A stretch of DNA of 64,000 nucleotides from Butyricimonas synergistica DSM 23225 (GCF_000379665.1 NZ_KB903359.1:907475-971474), one strand, 5' to 3'. Counted from the stretch's first letter, positions 1 to 9,394 are shown. Notes: generated by a model from the sequence alone, not told the origin. Translations and numbers: made by a program.

Positions 1-2015
1 GATGTCGTCAACGAATGATAGAAATACGCGCTCAATATCGGGTGCAACGTACCATTCACCAACGACGATTTACCACTACCACTCACTCCCGTGATGCAAA
101 TAAACTTCCCTAACGGAAAATCGACACTCACGTTTTTCAGGTTATTTCCAGTACAACCTTTCAACGTGATCATTTTCCCGTTCCCTTCACGGCGTTGTGC
201 GGGTACGGCTATCTCTTTTTTCCCGTTCAGGTACTGCGCCGTCAGGCTATCGCTCTTCAACACATCCGCATACGTCCCGATAGCCGTGATTTCCCCGCCT
301 TTTCGTCCAGCCTTGGGACCCAAATCCACAATGTAATCGGCATTCTCCATCATTTCCTTATCGTGTTCCACGACAATCACGGAATTACCGTTATCCCGCA
401 ATTCCTGCAAAGAATGAATCAACTTCCGGTTATCCTTCTGGTGCAACCCGATACTCGGTTCATCCAGTATGTACAGCACGTTCACCAACTGCGAACCGAT
501 CTGCGTCGCCAAACGGATACGTTGCGATTCTCCCCCCGAAAGCGTCACCGACTGCCGGTTTAGGGATAAATATTCCAATCCCACGTCCAGCATGAACTTC
601 AAACGGGTACGAATCTCTTTCAATATCTCTCCCGCGATCTGTTTCTGCTTCTCTTCCAGGTGAGATTCCACGTCGCAAATCCACTCGTACAAGTCAAACA
701 ATTCCATGTTTGCCAACTCCGCAATATTCTTCCCGTTAATACGGAAATGCAAGGCTTCCTGGTTCAGACGTTGCCCGTTACAAACATCGCAAGTAGCCAC
801 GGAAATAAACTGCTCCGCCCACTTGTTGGCTTTCTTGGAGGTTGAGTTCTCCTCCTGCATGGTCACGTACTTCAGAATACCCTCGTACGTCGTCTGGAAA
901 TTGGAAGATACCCCAATCTCCGCGTTCTCCAACCGGAACTGTCCCGGGTAGCCGTACAAGATATCCGACAACGCCTCTTCCGGCAAATCCCGTATCGGCT
1001 GTTTTATATCCGTGCCATGCTTCCGCAATATCGTTTCAATCTGGTAAAAAATAAGCGAACCTTTATATTTTCCCAGGGGTAAGATTCCCCCGGCATAAAT
1101 AGACAGCGAATCATCCGGAATGATTTTATCCATTGCCACTTGATTGACAAACCCCAGCCCCTTGCACTTTTTGCAAGCCCCGTGAGGAGAATTAAAAGAA
1201 AAAGTATGGGGTGCCGGGTCTTTATAGGAAATACCCGTGTCCGGGCACATCAAATGGCGGCTATAATATTTTACTTCGTCGCTCTCGTAATCTTTTATCG
1301 TCATCACGCCCTTACCGTGCTTCATTGCCGTCGCCACTGAGTTTTTTAAACGCTTCAAGTCGACCTGGTCCATCACGATCTTATCTACCACGATCTCGAT
1401 GTCGTGCATCTTGTAGCGGTCGACGCTCATCCCGATCGTGATCTCCCGGATCTCCCCGTCTACCCGGGCAGAAATAAAACCATTCTTCCGCAGGTTCTCG
1501 AACAATTCCCGGTAATGTCCCTTACGTCCCTTCACCACGGGCGCCAGCAGAAGAATACGTTTTCCGGCAAAATCCTTCTGCAACAATTCCAGTATCTGCT
1601 CGTCGGTATATTTCACCATCCGGCTTCCCGTTTCGTAGGAATAAGCCACCCCCGCGCGGGCATACAGCAAACGCAAAAAGTCATAAATTTCCGTGGTCGT
1701 CCCTACTGTGGAACGGGGATTTTTGTTTGTCGTCTTCTGCTCGATAGAAATCACCGGACTTAATCCCGTGATCTTATCCACGTCCGGGCGTTCCATCCCT
1801 CCCAGGAAACGGCGGGCATAAGCCGAAAAAGTTTCCAAATACCGTCGTTGTCCCTCGGCATAGATCGTGTCAAACGCCAACGACGATTTACCACTACCGC
1901 TCAACCCGGTAATGACCGTCAGCTTATCGCGGGGAATGGTTAAATCTATATTTTTCAAATTGTGCTCTCGGGCACCATATATGGCTATATTATTATCTTC
2001 TTCTCTGTAATCCAT
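1..2015 (-). CDS. uvrA: Excinuclease ABC subunit A, partial (3' end outside window)
   Basis: DNA-damage recognition ATPase of the UvrABC nucleotide excision repair complex. Translating the minus strand from the ATG at 2013-2015 gives an open frame to the window edge (about 671 codons), so the C-terminal part is missing. Visible: an N-terminal Walker A (TGLSGSGKSSLAFDTIYAEG), the MERPDVDKITGLSP segment, a CKKC zinc knuckle in the first insertion, CDVCNGQRL, the ABC signature LSGGESQRIRLATQIG, then ILDEPSIGLHQ and the second Walker A (TGVSGSGKSS) near the edge. This double-ATPase layout is diagnostic. A perfect TAnnTTTG box lies about 30 bases upstream. Family members are about 930-950 aa. Confidence 0.97.
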   Translation of the reverse strand, partial: MDYREEDNNIAIYGAREHNLKNIDLTIPRDKLTVITGLSGSGKSSLAFDTIYAEGQRRYLETFSAYARRFLGGMERPDVDKITGLSPVISIEQKTTNKNPRSTVGTTTEIYDFLRLLYARAGVAYSYETGSRMVKYTDEQILELLQKDFAGKRILLLAPVVKGRKGHYRELFENLRKNGFISARVDGEIREITIGMSVDRYKMHDIEIVVDKIVMDQVDLKRLKNSVATAMKHGKGVMTIKDYESDEVKYYSRHLMCPDTGISYKDPAPHTFSFNSPHGACKKCKGLGFVNQVAMDKIIPDDSLSIYAGGILPLGKYKGSLIFYQIETILRKHGTDIKQPIRDLPEEALSDILYGYPGQFRLENAEIGVSSNFQTTYEGILKYVTMQEENSTSKKANKWAEQFISVATCDVCNGQRLNQEALHFRINGKNIAELANMELFDLYEWICDVESHLEEKQKQIAGEILKEIRTRLKFMLDVGLEYLSLNRQSVTLSGGESQRIRLATQIGSQLVNVLYILDEPSIGLHQKDNRKLIHSLQELRDNGNSVIVVEHDKEMMENADYIVDLGPKAGRKGGEITAIGTYADVLKSDSLTAQYLNGKKEIAVPAQRREGNGKMITLKGCTGNNLKNVSVDFPLGKFICITGVSGSGKSSLVNGTLHPILSAYFYHSLTT

Positions 2016-2045
2016 GTATCTTTCTTGACCTTAAAAACTAACTTG

Positions 2046-2053
2046 CAAAGTTA
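2046..2053 (-). promoter_or_regulatory. Promoter -7 box for uvrA
   Basis: On the minus strand TAACTTTG matches the Bacteroides -7 consensus TAnnTTTG and lies about 30 bases upstream of the uvrA ATG. No well-spaced -33 TTTG is visible. Confidence 0.5.
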
Positions 2054-2618
2054 CAGAAAAAAAGGCAATATGGAAATGAAACACAAGCGGGAAAAGGTTA
2101 AAAATTCTAGGAATCAAATCAAAATAAATAGGGTTATGTACACTCGAAAATTACTAAATGATATAAATAAAAAAGGAGGGATTCTCTGCAAGTCTTAAAT
2201 GGAATATATTGGGACTGACGAAAAGATGTTGTATGTGTGTGTGTGCGTGCGTCTGTGTGTGTGGTGTGTGTGTGCGTGGTGTCCCGTAGAACATATTCCA
2301 GTACCATTAAGAACTCTCTCAGAAAATCAGCTTAAACCATGGTCAAAGCTATCCCCTCTCTTTTATGCTAGATGATTCAATCTAATAACAGCTAAAAATA
2401 AATCATAAGTTCATCATCTAATATACTCTCTTTAACGTCACCGAAAAAGAAAGGTTTCATTATTTCCCGAAAAAAATCAAGGAAATTTATTTTTTTCAAT
2501 CTTTCAAACTAACTCTTTCTGTTTTAGCAATCATTTCTCGTGTCTTGATCGCTAATCTGTGTTCTTTTACGGAAAGTTTTCTGATAGGTTACACTTTTTC
2601 TGAAAAAAAATTGCAAAT
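2054..2618. other. Gene-free stretch upstream of uvrA, containing a GT-rich tract
   Basis: About 565 bases with no convincing gene. The only ORF passing through (1962-2198) is low-complexity, Lys/Asn-rich and overlaps the uvrA start. The region is AT-rich except for a GT-rich tract at 2226-2283. Nothing else was recognised. Confidence 0.6.
2226..2283. repeat. Imperfect (GT)n microsatellite-like tract
   Basis: About 58 bases made almost only of TG dinucleotides with C interruptions, including runs such as GTATGTGTGTGTGTGCGTGC. Dinucleotide runs of this length are uncommon in bacterial chromosomes. It sits in a noncoding gap. Confidence 0.8.
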
Positions 2619-2650
2619 AAAAAAGGAGCGTTTCACAACGCTCCTTTTTT
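2619..2650 (-). terminator. Intrinsic terminator of the rpmB-rpmG-DUF4295 unit
   Basis: A GC-containing stem pairs AAAAAGGAGCG with CGCTCCTTTTT around the loop TTTCACAA. On the minus strand the 3' arm ends in a T run. It lies about 20 bases past the DUF4295 stop. Confidence 0.85.
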
Positions 2651-2668
2651 ATATAAAGATTTAAAACC

Positions 2669-2821
2669 TTACTTCTTCAAGGCATCTTTCACCTGTTCGT
2701 TAGGAACCATTTGTTCCTTAAAAGTGTAGGCACCGGTTTTCGGGGATTTAACCATCTTGATGATTTTTGCAAATCCTCTACCATCTGCTGTTTTTAATGT
2801 CGCAACAACTTTCTTTGCCAT
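2669..2821 (-). CDS. DUF4295 family small ribosome-associated-locus protein
   Basis: A 50-residue basic protein starting MAKKVVATLKTADGRGFAKI and ending VKDALKK. In Bacteroidota this short family is found directly behind rpmG, as here (7 bases downstream). The MAKK start, length and neighbour all match the DUF4295 family; the function is not established. Its transcript ends at the hairpin at 2619-2650. A ribosome-linked role is inferred from position only. Confidence 0.88.
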   Translation of the reverse strand: MAKKVVATLKTADGRGFAKIIKMVKSPKTGAYTFKEQMVPNEQVKDALKK

Positions 2822-2828
2822 AGCTTAA

Positions 2829-3017
2829 TTATTTAATTTCTCTGTGTAAAGTTACTCTTCTCAGAATCGGGTTGTATTTACGCAACTCCATTCTCTCGGG
2901 GGTGTTCTTTCTGTTTTTGGTAGTGATATAACGAGACGTCCCCGGCATACCGGATTCCTTATGCTCCGTGCACTCCAAAATCACCTGTACTCTGTTTCCT
3001 TTGCTCTTCTTTGCCAT
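2829..3017 (-). CDS. rpmG: 50S ribosomal protein L33
   Basis: L33, a small protein of the large ribosomal subunit near the E site. The 62-aa product is basic and contains the family hallmarks [30 protein letters not shown] and the C-terminal LHREIK. Length is normal. The Cys pairs of zinc-binding L33 are missing (only one Cys, in ECTEH), so this is the zinc-free paralogue type. It lies 11 bases downstream of rpmB and 7 bases upstream of DUF4295 in one unit. Confidence 0.96.
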   Translation of the reverse strand: MAKKSKGNRVQVILECTEHKESGMPGTSRYITTKNRKNTPERMELRKYNPILRRVTLHREIK

Positions 3018-3028
3018 CTCTTCTTACT

Positions 3029-3271
3029 TTATACGTTCTTAATTAAACCATTGGCAGTAGCTTCTTTCAAGCAAGCATTAATACCTTTCTTATTGATAAG
3101 GCGCAATCCGGCTGCTGATACGTTCAAACGTACCCATCTATCTTCTTCCGGCCAATAAAAATTTCTCTTAAACAAGTTGATCTCGAATGTTCTCTTTACT
3201 CTTCTCTTAGAGTGGGAAACATGGTTACCAACCATTGCTTTTTTTCCTGTTATTTGACAAATTCTTGACAT
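3029..3271 (-). CDS. rpmB: 50S ribosomal protein L28
   Basis: L28, a component of the large ribosomal subunit. The start chosen is the ATG at 3269-3271, giving the canonical N-terminus [20 protein letters not shown] and 80 aa. A longer frame adds ten residues with no family match. Typical features: [17 protein letters not shown], then [17 protein letters not shown]. It is the first gene of the L28-L33-DUF4295 unit. The AGAGAGA run just upstream of ATG is a weak ribosome site, usual for this phylum. Confidence 0.96.
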   Translation of the reverse strand: MSRICQITGKKAMVGNHVSHSKRRVKRTFEINLFKRNFYWPEEDRWVRLNVSAAGLRLINKKGINACLKEATANGLIKNV

Positions 3272-3309
3272 CTCTCTCAATATTTTATAAACGCTTTCCA
3301 AACAGGATG

Positions 3310-3340
3310 CAAATTACGCACTTTTAATTCAAACAATCAA
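3310..3340 (-). promoter_or_regulatory. Promoter of the rpmB unit
   Basis: On the minus strand a TTG (-33) is followed after 21 bases by TAATTTG, close to the Bacteroides -7 consensus. It lies about 40 bases upstream of the rpmB ATG. Confidence 0.5.
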
Positions 3341-3370
3341 GTGTTTTGATAAAAAAGTTTCAATATTTTT

Positions 3371-4627
3371 TTATTGCAGAATAAAATACAGTACTCCCAG
3401 GAATATCACCAGCGCCACGCCCTCCCCGACTACCTTCTTCCATCTCTCCGGGCTTGCCTTCCCATCGCCTTTTCTCAAAATATCCAGCAGCTCTCCCGTG
3501 AGGCAAAAATAATTACACCAGGGGCGAGAAAAAAATATTGACAACACTAAAAATATCACGGCAAGTGCGATCACCCAACCCGATGCCGCAGCCAACAAAA
3601 ATGCGGGAAAAGGTTCCAAAGAAGCCAGTTCCAAGGGGATTCCCCACAACAACAAGGCAAGAATCATCATAAAATAGGTAACACGGGTATATTTGAAAAT
3701 ATTCCGCCATATTCCCTTTGGGACAATCTTTTTCTTGCGAATTTTCCCCATGAGTTCCTGGGCTGCCCCGAACGGACACAGGTAAGCGCAATAATACGCC
3801 TTGTTCAGGAACAAGGGACAGGCAATCGCCAACAAAGCTACCACAGGCAGCAAAACACGGGCTCCCCACGGTATCCCGTTCAACAACCAGTTGAACAACA
3901 ACTCGAACGAAACAAAATACCCGCTCCAGAACCCGAGAATTAAGATAGAAGCCACCTGCAAAGGCAAACGCCATCTTTTCATCCGGCTACCCCAGAACAC
4001 ACTAGCGAGAGCCAATAGCACCACCAGACCTCCCAAGGCATGCCGAATCGTCTTCAACCAATCGGTATGCTGTCCTCCACCGTCCCGCTCCAGGTAAAAA
4101 TTCAACGCTTTCTTCACGCTTCCCCGAACGGCATCGGAAGTCATGGTTGCCCCGCTAACCGCCTCCACGTTCAACTCTGCCGCTTCTTCCAGCGTCTTTC
4201 CGTTCCAGGACGTGAAAAAGTCGCTTTTCTCTACTCTCCGGACAAAAGCCGGAGATTCACTATGAGCCAATAAAGTAAGCCCCAGAATCACATCCTCCCC
4301 GGACACCGCCAGGAACAAAGGCACATTCCCCGCGTAACCGATCAGGTCATCGGCAACAGGCGTGGTGACGATCAGCTTGCCGATCACTTTCCCGTCGCCC
4401 TTCACGTCATAACGAACGTCACTGACTTTCTCGACACTCGTGCAAGTGGGAAAATACTTCTTCACCTCGTCCAGGGGAACAATATCCGATTGTTCCGTTT
4501 CCACCGTTCCTCCCTTATCCTCTTCAACCGTCTTGAAATTCAACGAAATCAAGTAAACGATCACGCACAATAAAATGATTTTTGGCAGCTTCGTGACAAA
4601 CGTTGCCACATTCTCTTTTACACTCAT
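3371..4627 (-). CDS. FMN-binding domain / NapH-like 4Fe-4S membrane protein
   Basis: A 418-aa inner-membrane electron-transfer protein. In order: one N-terminal membrane helix (about 15-30), an extracytoplasmic FMN-binding domain with the flavinylation motif VSGATMTSDAV (about 160-170, covalent FMN on the Thr by ApbE), several membrane helices, and two Cys clusters, AYYCAYLCPFGAAQ and PWCNYFCLTG, of the NapH/NosR/RsxA-linked type. Each cluster has only two clear Cys (CxxxCP, CxxxC) rather than four, so the cluster ligation is uncertain. No ApbE gene is in the window. It is probably part of extracytosolic flavin electron transfer; the partner is unknown. It is divergent from the peptidase gene at 4754. 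Confidence 0.82.
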   Translation of the reverse strand: MSVKENVATFVTKLPKIILLCVIVYLISLNFKTVEEDKGGTVETEQSDIVPLDEVKKYFPTCTSVEKVSDVRYDVKGDGKVIGKLIVTTPVADDLIGYAGNVPLFLAVSGEDVILGLTLLAHSESPAFVRRVEKSDFFTSWNGKTLEEAAELNVEAVSGATMTSDAVRGSVKKALNFYLERDGGGQHTDWLKTIRHALGGLVVLLALASVFWGSRMKRWRLPLQVASILILGFWSGYFVSFELLFNWLLNGIPWGARVLLPVVALLAIACPLFLNKAYYCAYLCPFGAAQELMGKIRKKKIVPKGIWRNIFKYTRVTYFMMILALLLWGIPLELASLEPFPAFLLAAASGWVIALAVIFLVLSIFFSRPWCNYFCLTGELLDILRKGDGKASPERWKKVVGEGVALVIFLGVLYFILQ

Positions 4628-4704
4628 AACACAATTTCCATTAAATACGCAAAAATAAGGAGAAAATCATTTACTTGTATATTCAATCGGACTTAATTAT
4701 ATTT

Positions 4705-4724
4705 GTCACACGTAAACGTGTGAC
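4705..4724. promoter_or_regulatory. Perfect operator-like palindrome in a divergent gap
   Basis: GTCACACG-TAAA-CGTGTGAC is a perfect 8+8 inverted repeat lying 29 bases before the M3 peptidase ATG and 78 bases before the ATG of the FMN protein. Size and place suit a dimeric regulator; there is no T run to make it a terminator. Confidence 0.45.
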
Positions 4725-4753
4725 CTTGCAAGTGATAATTTGCAAACTTAATT

Positions 4754-6886
4754 ATGAAACCATTTAAAATTTCACGAATGAAGAAAATCACTTACTTAGT
4801 TTGTTTCGTAGGACTGGCTATGCAATCCTGCCAATCAGGGCAAGTGAAGAATGAAAATCCATTTTTCAACGCGTACGAAACCCCTCACGAGGTTCCGCCC
4901 TTCCATTTAATTAAGAACAAGCATTATATTCCGGCTTACGAGGAAGGGATGAAACAGCAACAAGCTGAAATCAACGCGATCATCAACAATCCGGAAGCAC
5001 CCACCTTCAAGAACACCATCGACGCGCTGGAGACCTCCGGGGAATTGCTCAACAAAGTAGCTTCCGTGTTCGGCAACCAACAAGGAGCCAATACCAACGA
5101 TTCGATCAAGGCGATCGCCAAAGAGATCACCCCGAAGCTAACCGCACACAGGGATGCCATTAACTTGAACGAGAAACTATTCGCCCGTATCAAGACCGTG
5201 CACGAGAACCGGGAAAAAGAAAACCTCACCCTGGAGCAATTAACCGTGCTGGATAAATATTACAAGGACTTTGTCCGAGGCGGAGCCAACCTTTCCCCAG
5301 AAGATAAAGAAACCTTCAAGCGCCTGAACAGTGAATTATCCGTGTTAAGCCTGCAATTCGGAGAGAACCTGTTGAACGAAACTAACGCCTTCAAATTAGT
5401 CATCGATAACGAGAAAGACCTTTCCGGTCTGCCCGCTAACGTTATTGCCACTGCCGCCTCCGCCGCGAAAAACGCCGGATTGGAAGGCAAATGGGTATTT
5501 ACGCTCCACAACCCGAGCATGATTCCCTTCCTGCAATACGCCGACAACCGGGATTTAAGAGAAAAAATATACAAGGCATACATCAACCGTTGCAACAACG
5601 ACAATGAGTACGACAACAAAGAAATACTCTCCAGAATGACCTCCTTGCGGGTACAGAAAGCCCAATTGCTGGGGTATGACAACCATGCGTCCTTCATTCT
5701 GGACAATAACATGGCAAAAACGCCCGAAAACGTGTACAATTTATGCCATCAGATCTGGAAAGCAGCCCTGCCGATAGCCAAAAAAGAAGCAGCCGAGCTT
5801 CAGGCAATGATCCGGAAAGAAGGCAAAAACTTCCAACTCCAACCGTGGGACTGGCGCTATTACGCGGAGAAAATAAAGAAAAACAAATACGGGTTGGACG
5901 AGAACGAACTCCGCCAGTACTTCCCGCTGGAAAGCGTGAGAGATGGCGCGTTCTACACCGCCAATAAACTATACAGTATAACCTTCACGCAGCGTGCAGA
6001 CATTCCCGTACCCCATCCCGACGCCACGGCTTTCGAGGTAAAAGAAGCCAACGGCGACCATATCGGCATCCTGTACATGGACTTCCACCCGAGAGAAAGC
6101 AAACGTTCCGGGGCATGGATGAATTCCTACCGGAAACAATCGGCTTTAGACAAAAAAATCTCCCCCGTGATCACGAACGTGTGCAACTTCACCAAACCTG
6201 CCGGGGAAGGAGTTCCCGCCCTACTCAGCTTCGACGAGGTACAAACCCTTTTCCACGAGTTCGGGCACGCCCTCCACGGGTTGTTATCCCAATGTACCTA
6301 TAATAAGGTATCCGGCACATCCGTTCCCCGCGATTTCGTGGAACTTCCCTCGCAGATCATGGAAAACTGGGCTGCCGATCCCGAAGTGATGAAAGTATAC
6401 GCCCGCCATTACCAAACGGGAGAAGTCATTCCACAATCCTTAATCGACAAACTGGAAAAGAGCGGACATTTCAACCAAGGGTTCGTCACCACCGAATTTA
6501 TGGCAGCCGCCCTCTTGGACATGGCTTACCACACCCGTACCACGACCGACCTCGTGAACCCGAACGAATTCGAGAAAGCCACGTTGGACAAAATCGGCTT
6601 GATTCCCGAAATCACGGTGCGTTACCGCAGCCCCTACTTCCAGCATATATTCGCGGGAGGCTATTCCTCCGGGTATTACGCCTACACGTGGGCTGAAGTA
6701 TTGGATGCCGACGCTTTCGAGGCTTTCAAGGAAACCGGGGACATCTTCAATCCCGAGAAAGCAAAAGCATTCCGGGAATACGTCTTGTCAAAAGGCGGGT
6801 CACAAGATGCCATGACTTTATACAAGCAATTCCGGGGACAAGAACCCTCGATCGATCCTTTGCTGAAAAGAAAAGGACTAAAATAA
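4754..6886 (+). CDS. dcp: M3 family metallopeptidase (peptidyl-dipeptidase Dcp-like lipoprotein)
   Basis: A zinc oligopeptidase predicted to cut short peptides in the periplasm or at the cell surface. The 710-aa protein starts with a signal peptide and lipobox (GLAMQSC, Cys about 27), then a mostly helical M3 fold. The catalytic motif HEFGHALHGLLS is near residue 500, followed downstream by a Glu-rich helix (PRDFVELPSQIMENWA) with the third zinc ligand. The C-terminal half has the substrate-loop signature GGYSSGYYAYTWAE typical of Dcp/oligopeptidase A. Two starts are possible (4754 and 4778); the shorter gives a more standard MKKITYL signal peptide. It is monocistronic, ending at a bidirectional hairpin. 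Confidence 0.95.
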   Translation: MKPFKISRMKKITYLVCFVGLAMQSCQSGQVKNENPFFNAYETPHEVPPFHLIKNKHYIPAYEEGMKQQQAEINAIINNPEAPTFKNTIDALETSGELLNKVASVFGNQQGANTNDSIKAIAKEITPKLTAHRDAINLNEKLFARIKTVHENREKENLTLEQLTVLDKYYKDFVRGGANLSPEDKETFKRLNSELSVLSLQFGENLLNETNAFKLVIDNEKDLSGLPANVIATAASAAKNAGLEGKWVFTLHNPSMIPFLQYADNRDLREKIYKAYINRCNNDNEYDNKEILSRMTSLRVQKAQLLGYDNHASFILDNNMAKTPENVYNLCHQIWKAALPIAKKEAAELQAMIRKEGKNFQLQPWDWRYYAEKIKKNKYGLDENELRQYFPLESVRDGAFYTANKLYSITFTQRADIPVPHPDATAFEVKEANGDHIGILYMDFHPRESKRSGAWMNSYRKQSALDKKISPVITNVCNFTKPAGEGVPALLSFDEVQTLFHEFGHALHGLLSQCTYNKVSGTSVPRDFVELPSQIMENWAADPEVMKVYARHYQTGEVIPQSLIDKLEKSGHFNQGFVTTEFMAAALLDMAYHTRTTTDLVNPNEFEKATLDKIGLIPEITVRYRSPYFQHIFAGGYSSGYYAYTWAEVLDADAFEAFKETGDIFNPEKAKAFREYVLSKGGSQDAMTLYKQFRGQEPSIDPLLKRKGLK

Positions 6887-6909
6887 ATACACCTTTCTAT
6901 ACAAAGTAT

Positions 6910-6947
6910 AAAGGGAATGACCTCACGATAAACTGGTCATTCCCTTT
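6910..6947. terminator. Bidirectional intrinsic terminator
   Basis: The arms AAAGGGAATGACC and GGTCATTCCCTTT (13 bp) flank a 12-base loop and are followed by a T-rich run. It sits between the convergent peptidase and DUF2851 genes. Confidence 0.85.
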
Positions 6948-6990
6948 TTATATCTCCGTCAATACATCCATTCTTTTTTATAATCCCCCT

Positions 6991-8280
6991 CTACACATCC
7001 GATTCCTTAGCCACACTCCGGAACACCTCGCTTCCCACCCTGCAATGCAGGCATTGGTGAGCGTCGCAATATTCCCGTTTAATTTGAAGCAAAGCCTGGG
7101 ACTGCAAGGCGGATTTCAGTTTCACCCCTTGTTTCGTCCAAGTCTCTGTCACGTGATTGCGTTCCGCCTCCAACTCTTCCAACCATTGTACAGCCTTATC
7201 ACAATAGCGCTCTTCTTTCCTCTCCTTGCCATACACGAAAAGAAAAGGAACGATCGCATTAATCACTATCACGGTCTTCATACTATTTCCCAATCGCTTC
7301 ACTTGTTGCGTGGCAAGTACTCCCGGTTTGTAGTGTGTACTCCAATACTTGGAAGCCTGCACATCCAGCAACTTGTAAATATCCTCCAAACGTTCCGTTT
7401 CCAAAACCGTGGAAAGAATGAAATTAAACCGCATCATCAAAGCAGCCAAGAGAGCTAACCGCACTGTCGGAAAAGACGTCGGGCGAATCCGCATATACTT
7501 CCATTGTGACCGCTGCATCGCCGTCAAATGGAATTTTGCCGCCTGAAACTCGTATTCTTCCCGTAAAGCGATCGTGTAATCGTCCTCTTCCTCCAAATCG
7601 GACAACAACCCGGAATATCCCAGCAACAAGGCTTCCACCCGGAACAAACTATCGCTGCAACGGATCACCTTCTTGTATGAAAGATTTTGCGCCAATTGAG
7701 CAAAAGCATCGGCATTCACGTTTCCCGACCAGTAACGCACCAGCATCCGGTAGAAACAAGCCTCCCAATCATACATCGTTTCCTCCAGCATCATTTTAAT
7801 ATCCCCGCATTTCCTCTCCAGACGCTCGATGCCATACCCCGCTAGAAGCATATCCATACGCAACGAATCAATGCGTCGCAGATTACGATAGCAACGGGGT
7901 TCCACGGGAACACCTTGCATGAAAACATACTCATCCCATAACCGGGGATCGTATCGCAGGATAATCGCATCGATTTCCCGATCCCGAGAATTATAAACTT
8001 CCATGTCGGCATCCTCCACGACGGAAAGAATCACGTTATCATACGCCGCATCCTTCTCGTGCCCGTGCCGGAACCAATCGCTCGCCTTCTGGTGAATCTC
8101 CACGTTCCCCACGAGAACGGTATAGTCTATCCGCACTTTCGCGCTAAAAAAGTCGGGTCCCGCGTCCCGGTTCTGAAAACCGACATTCAGTATTTCCACC
8201 TCTTTTCCTTTAGTAGAAAAGCATCGCACACTCGTGAAAAGAGAATTTGCCCACACGTATTGCAAGAATTCTTCCGTCAT
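6991..8280 (-). CDS. DUF2851 family protein
   Basis: A 429-aa protein with the conserved start MTEEFLQYVWANSLF, then the strongly conserved block FQNRDAGPDFFSAKVRI and GNVEIHQKASDWFRHGH, which identify the DUF2851 family common in Bacteroidota. The early GPDF...GNVEIH...W..H segment resembles a nuclease-like core but this is inference; no function is established. The C-terminus holds several Cys/His (YCDAHQCLHCRVG) that could bind a metal. It is monocistronic, convergent with the M3 peptidase gene and divergent from the coiled-coil gene at 8484. Confidence 0.85.
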   Translation of the reverse strand: MTEEFLQYVWANSLFTSVRCFSTKGKEVEILNVGFQNRDAGPDFFSAKVRIDYTVLVGNVEIHQKASDWFRHGHEKDAAYDNVILSVVEDADMEVYNSRDREIDAIILRYDPRLWDEYVFMQGVPVEPRCYRNLRRIDSLRMDMLLAGYGIERLERKCGDIKMMLEETMYDWEACFYRMLVRYWSGNVNADAFAQLAQNLSYKKVIRCSDSLFRVEALLLGYSGLLSDLEEEDDYTIALREEYEFQAAKFHLTAMQRSQWKYMRIRPTSFPTVRLALLAALMMRFNFILSTVLETERLEDIYKLLDVQASKYWSTHYKPGVLATQQVKRLGNSMKTVIVINAIVPFLFVYGKERKEERYCDKAVQWLEELEAERNHVTETWTKQGVKLKSALQSQALLQIKREYCDAHQCLHCRVGSEVFRSVAKESDV

Positions 8281-8432
8281 ATTACCTCCCTGTTTTAGAT
8301 TATGATTTCATCAAGGGTTCTATATTTCATTTTTAAAACGCCTGTCACAATATTAGGAAAATTAAATCAAAAAAGCAAGTGCTAAATTTTTATAAAATCT
8401 AATCCTTTCTCCGTTCTATAACGTTTTATATC

Positions 8433-8440
8433 TATATTTG
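8433..8440 (+). promoter_or_regulatory. Promoter -7 box for the coiled-coil protein and fhs
   Basis: TATATTTG is a perfect TAnnTTTG box 43 bases upstream of the ATG at 8484. The -33 element is not clear. Confidence 0.5.
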
Positions 8441-8483
8441 TTGAAATGAATAACCAAGCTTTTGTTATAACATAAAACCTAAT

Positions 8484-9377
8484 ATGCATATGGAAGAAAA
8501 CCAACTTACTAAAAACAAGAAAGATAAGACGTTACTAATTGTTATCGGCGTTCTGTCCGCCATACTGATCGTTCTTTTTGTCTTTTTCCTGATCGAGAAA
8601 AAAGAGAACCGGGAAAATATGGCAGCCATCACGGCTGAAAAGGAAGAACTCCAACAAGAATTAACTGATCTAAGCCATCACTACGATAATCTCAAAACAG
8701 ACAACGATACATTGAACGTGAAATTGGCACACGAGCAAGAGAAAATCGCCTCGCTCATGGAGAAAATGAAAGAATTCCGGAACAATTCCTTTGCCGAAAT
8801 CAATCGCTACAAGAAAGAAATTGGCACGTTGAAAACGGTACTGAGAAGCTACGTGGTGCAAATCGACTCGCTGAACCAGCTGAACCAAAAACTAGTAGCC
8901 GAGAACACGGAAGTCAAGAAACAAATGAATTGGGTGCGCGAACGCAATAAAACACTGGAACAAAAAACCGAAAAAATGGCGGAAACCCTTGAAAAAGCGA
9001 CCACCCTCTCGGTAGAAGATTTCCGGGTATATTGCGTGAACAAAAACGACAAAGAAACCAACCTCAGAAGATGTTTCCAGCTGAAAGCCGACTTTTCGCT
9101 CACCCGGAACGTCGCCGCCAAGCGGGGTCCCCGGATGATCTACTTGCGTATCACCCGCCCGGACGGACAAGTTCTGGCAGCCTCCAGCAAATCTTATTTC
9201 AAATACCAGAATGCCACACTGACTTATTCCGCCAGACGAGAGATCGAGTACGAGGGAGAAAAACTGGAAATCGCCATATTCTGGCCTAACGACGGTAGCC
9301 TGGAAAAAGGAGAATACATCGCCGACCTGTTCTCAGATAACCAACAAATCGGGACGACGAAATTCATTTTAAAATAA
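8484..9377 (+). CDS. Membrane-anchored coiled-coil protein, unknown function
   Basis: A 297-aa protein not assigned to a named family. A short basic N-terminus is followed by one membrane helix (about residues 17-39, [20 protein letters not shown]), then a long charged heptad-rich coiled coil (about 42-180) and a compact beta-rich C-terminal domain (about 190-297) with a conserved-looking [13 protein letters not shown] segment. Topology suggests the coiled coil and tail are in the periplasm. It is followed after 17 bases by fhs, so the two are probably co-transcribed. Start ambiguity: ATG at 8484 or 8490. Confidence 0.75.
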   Translation: MHMEENQLTKNKKDKTLLIVIGVLSAILIVLFVFFLIEKKENRENMAAITAEKEELQQELTDLSHHYDNLKTDNDTLNVKLAHEQEKIASLMEKMKEFRNNSFAEINRYKKEIGTLKTVLRSYVVQIDSLNQLNQKLVAENTEVKKQMNWVRERNKTLEQKTEKMAETLEKATTLSVEDFRVYCVNKNDKETNLRRCFQLKADFSLTRNVAAKRGPRMIYLRITRPDGQVLAASSKSYFKYQNATLTYSARREIEYEGEKLEIAIFWPNDGSLEKGEYIADLFSDNQQIGTTKFILK

Positions 9378-9394
9378 CATCAACTATAATAGAT

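Noticed and set aside
1962-2198. 78-aa ORF in the gap before uvrA
   Set aside because: Low-complexity, Lys/Asn-rich, overlaps the uvrA start on the other strand, no family or promoter.
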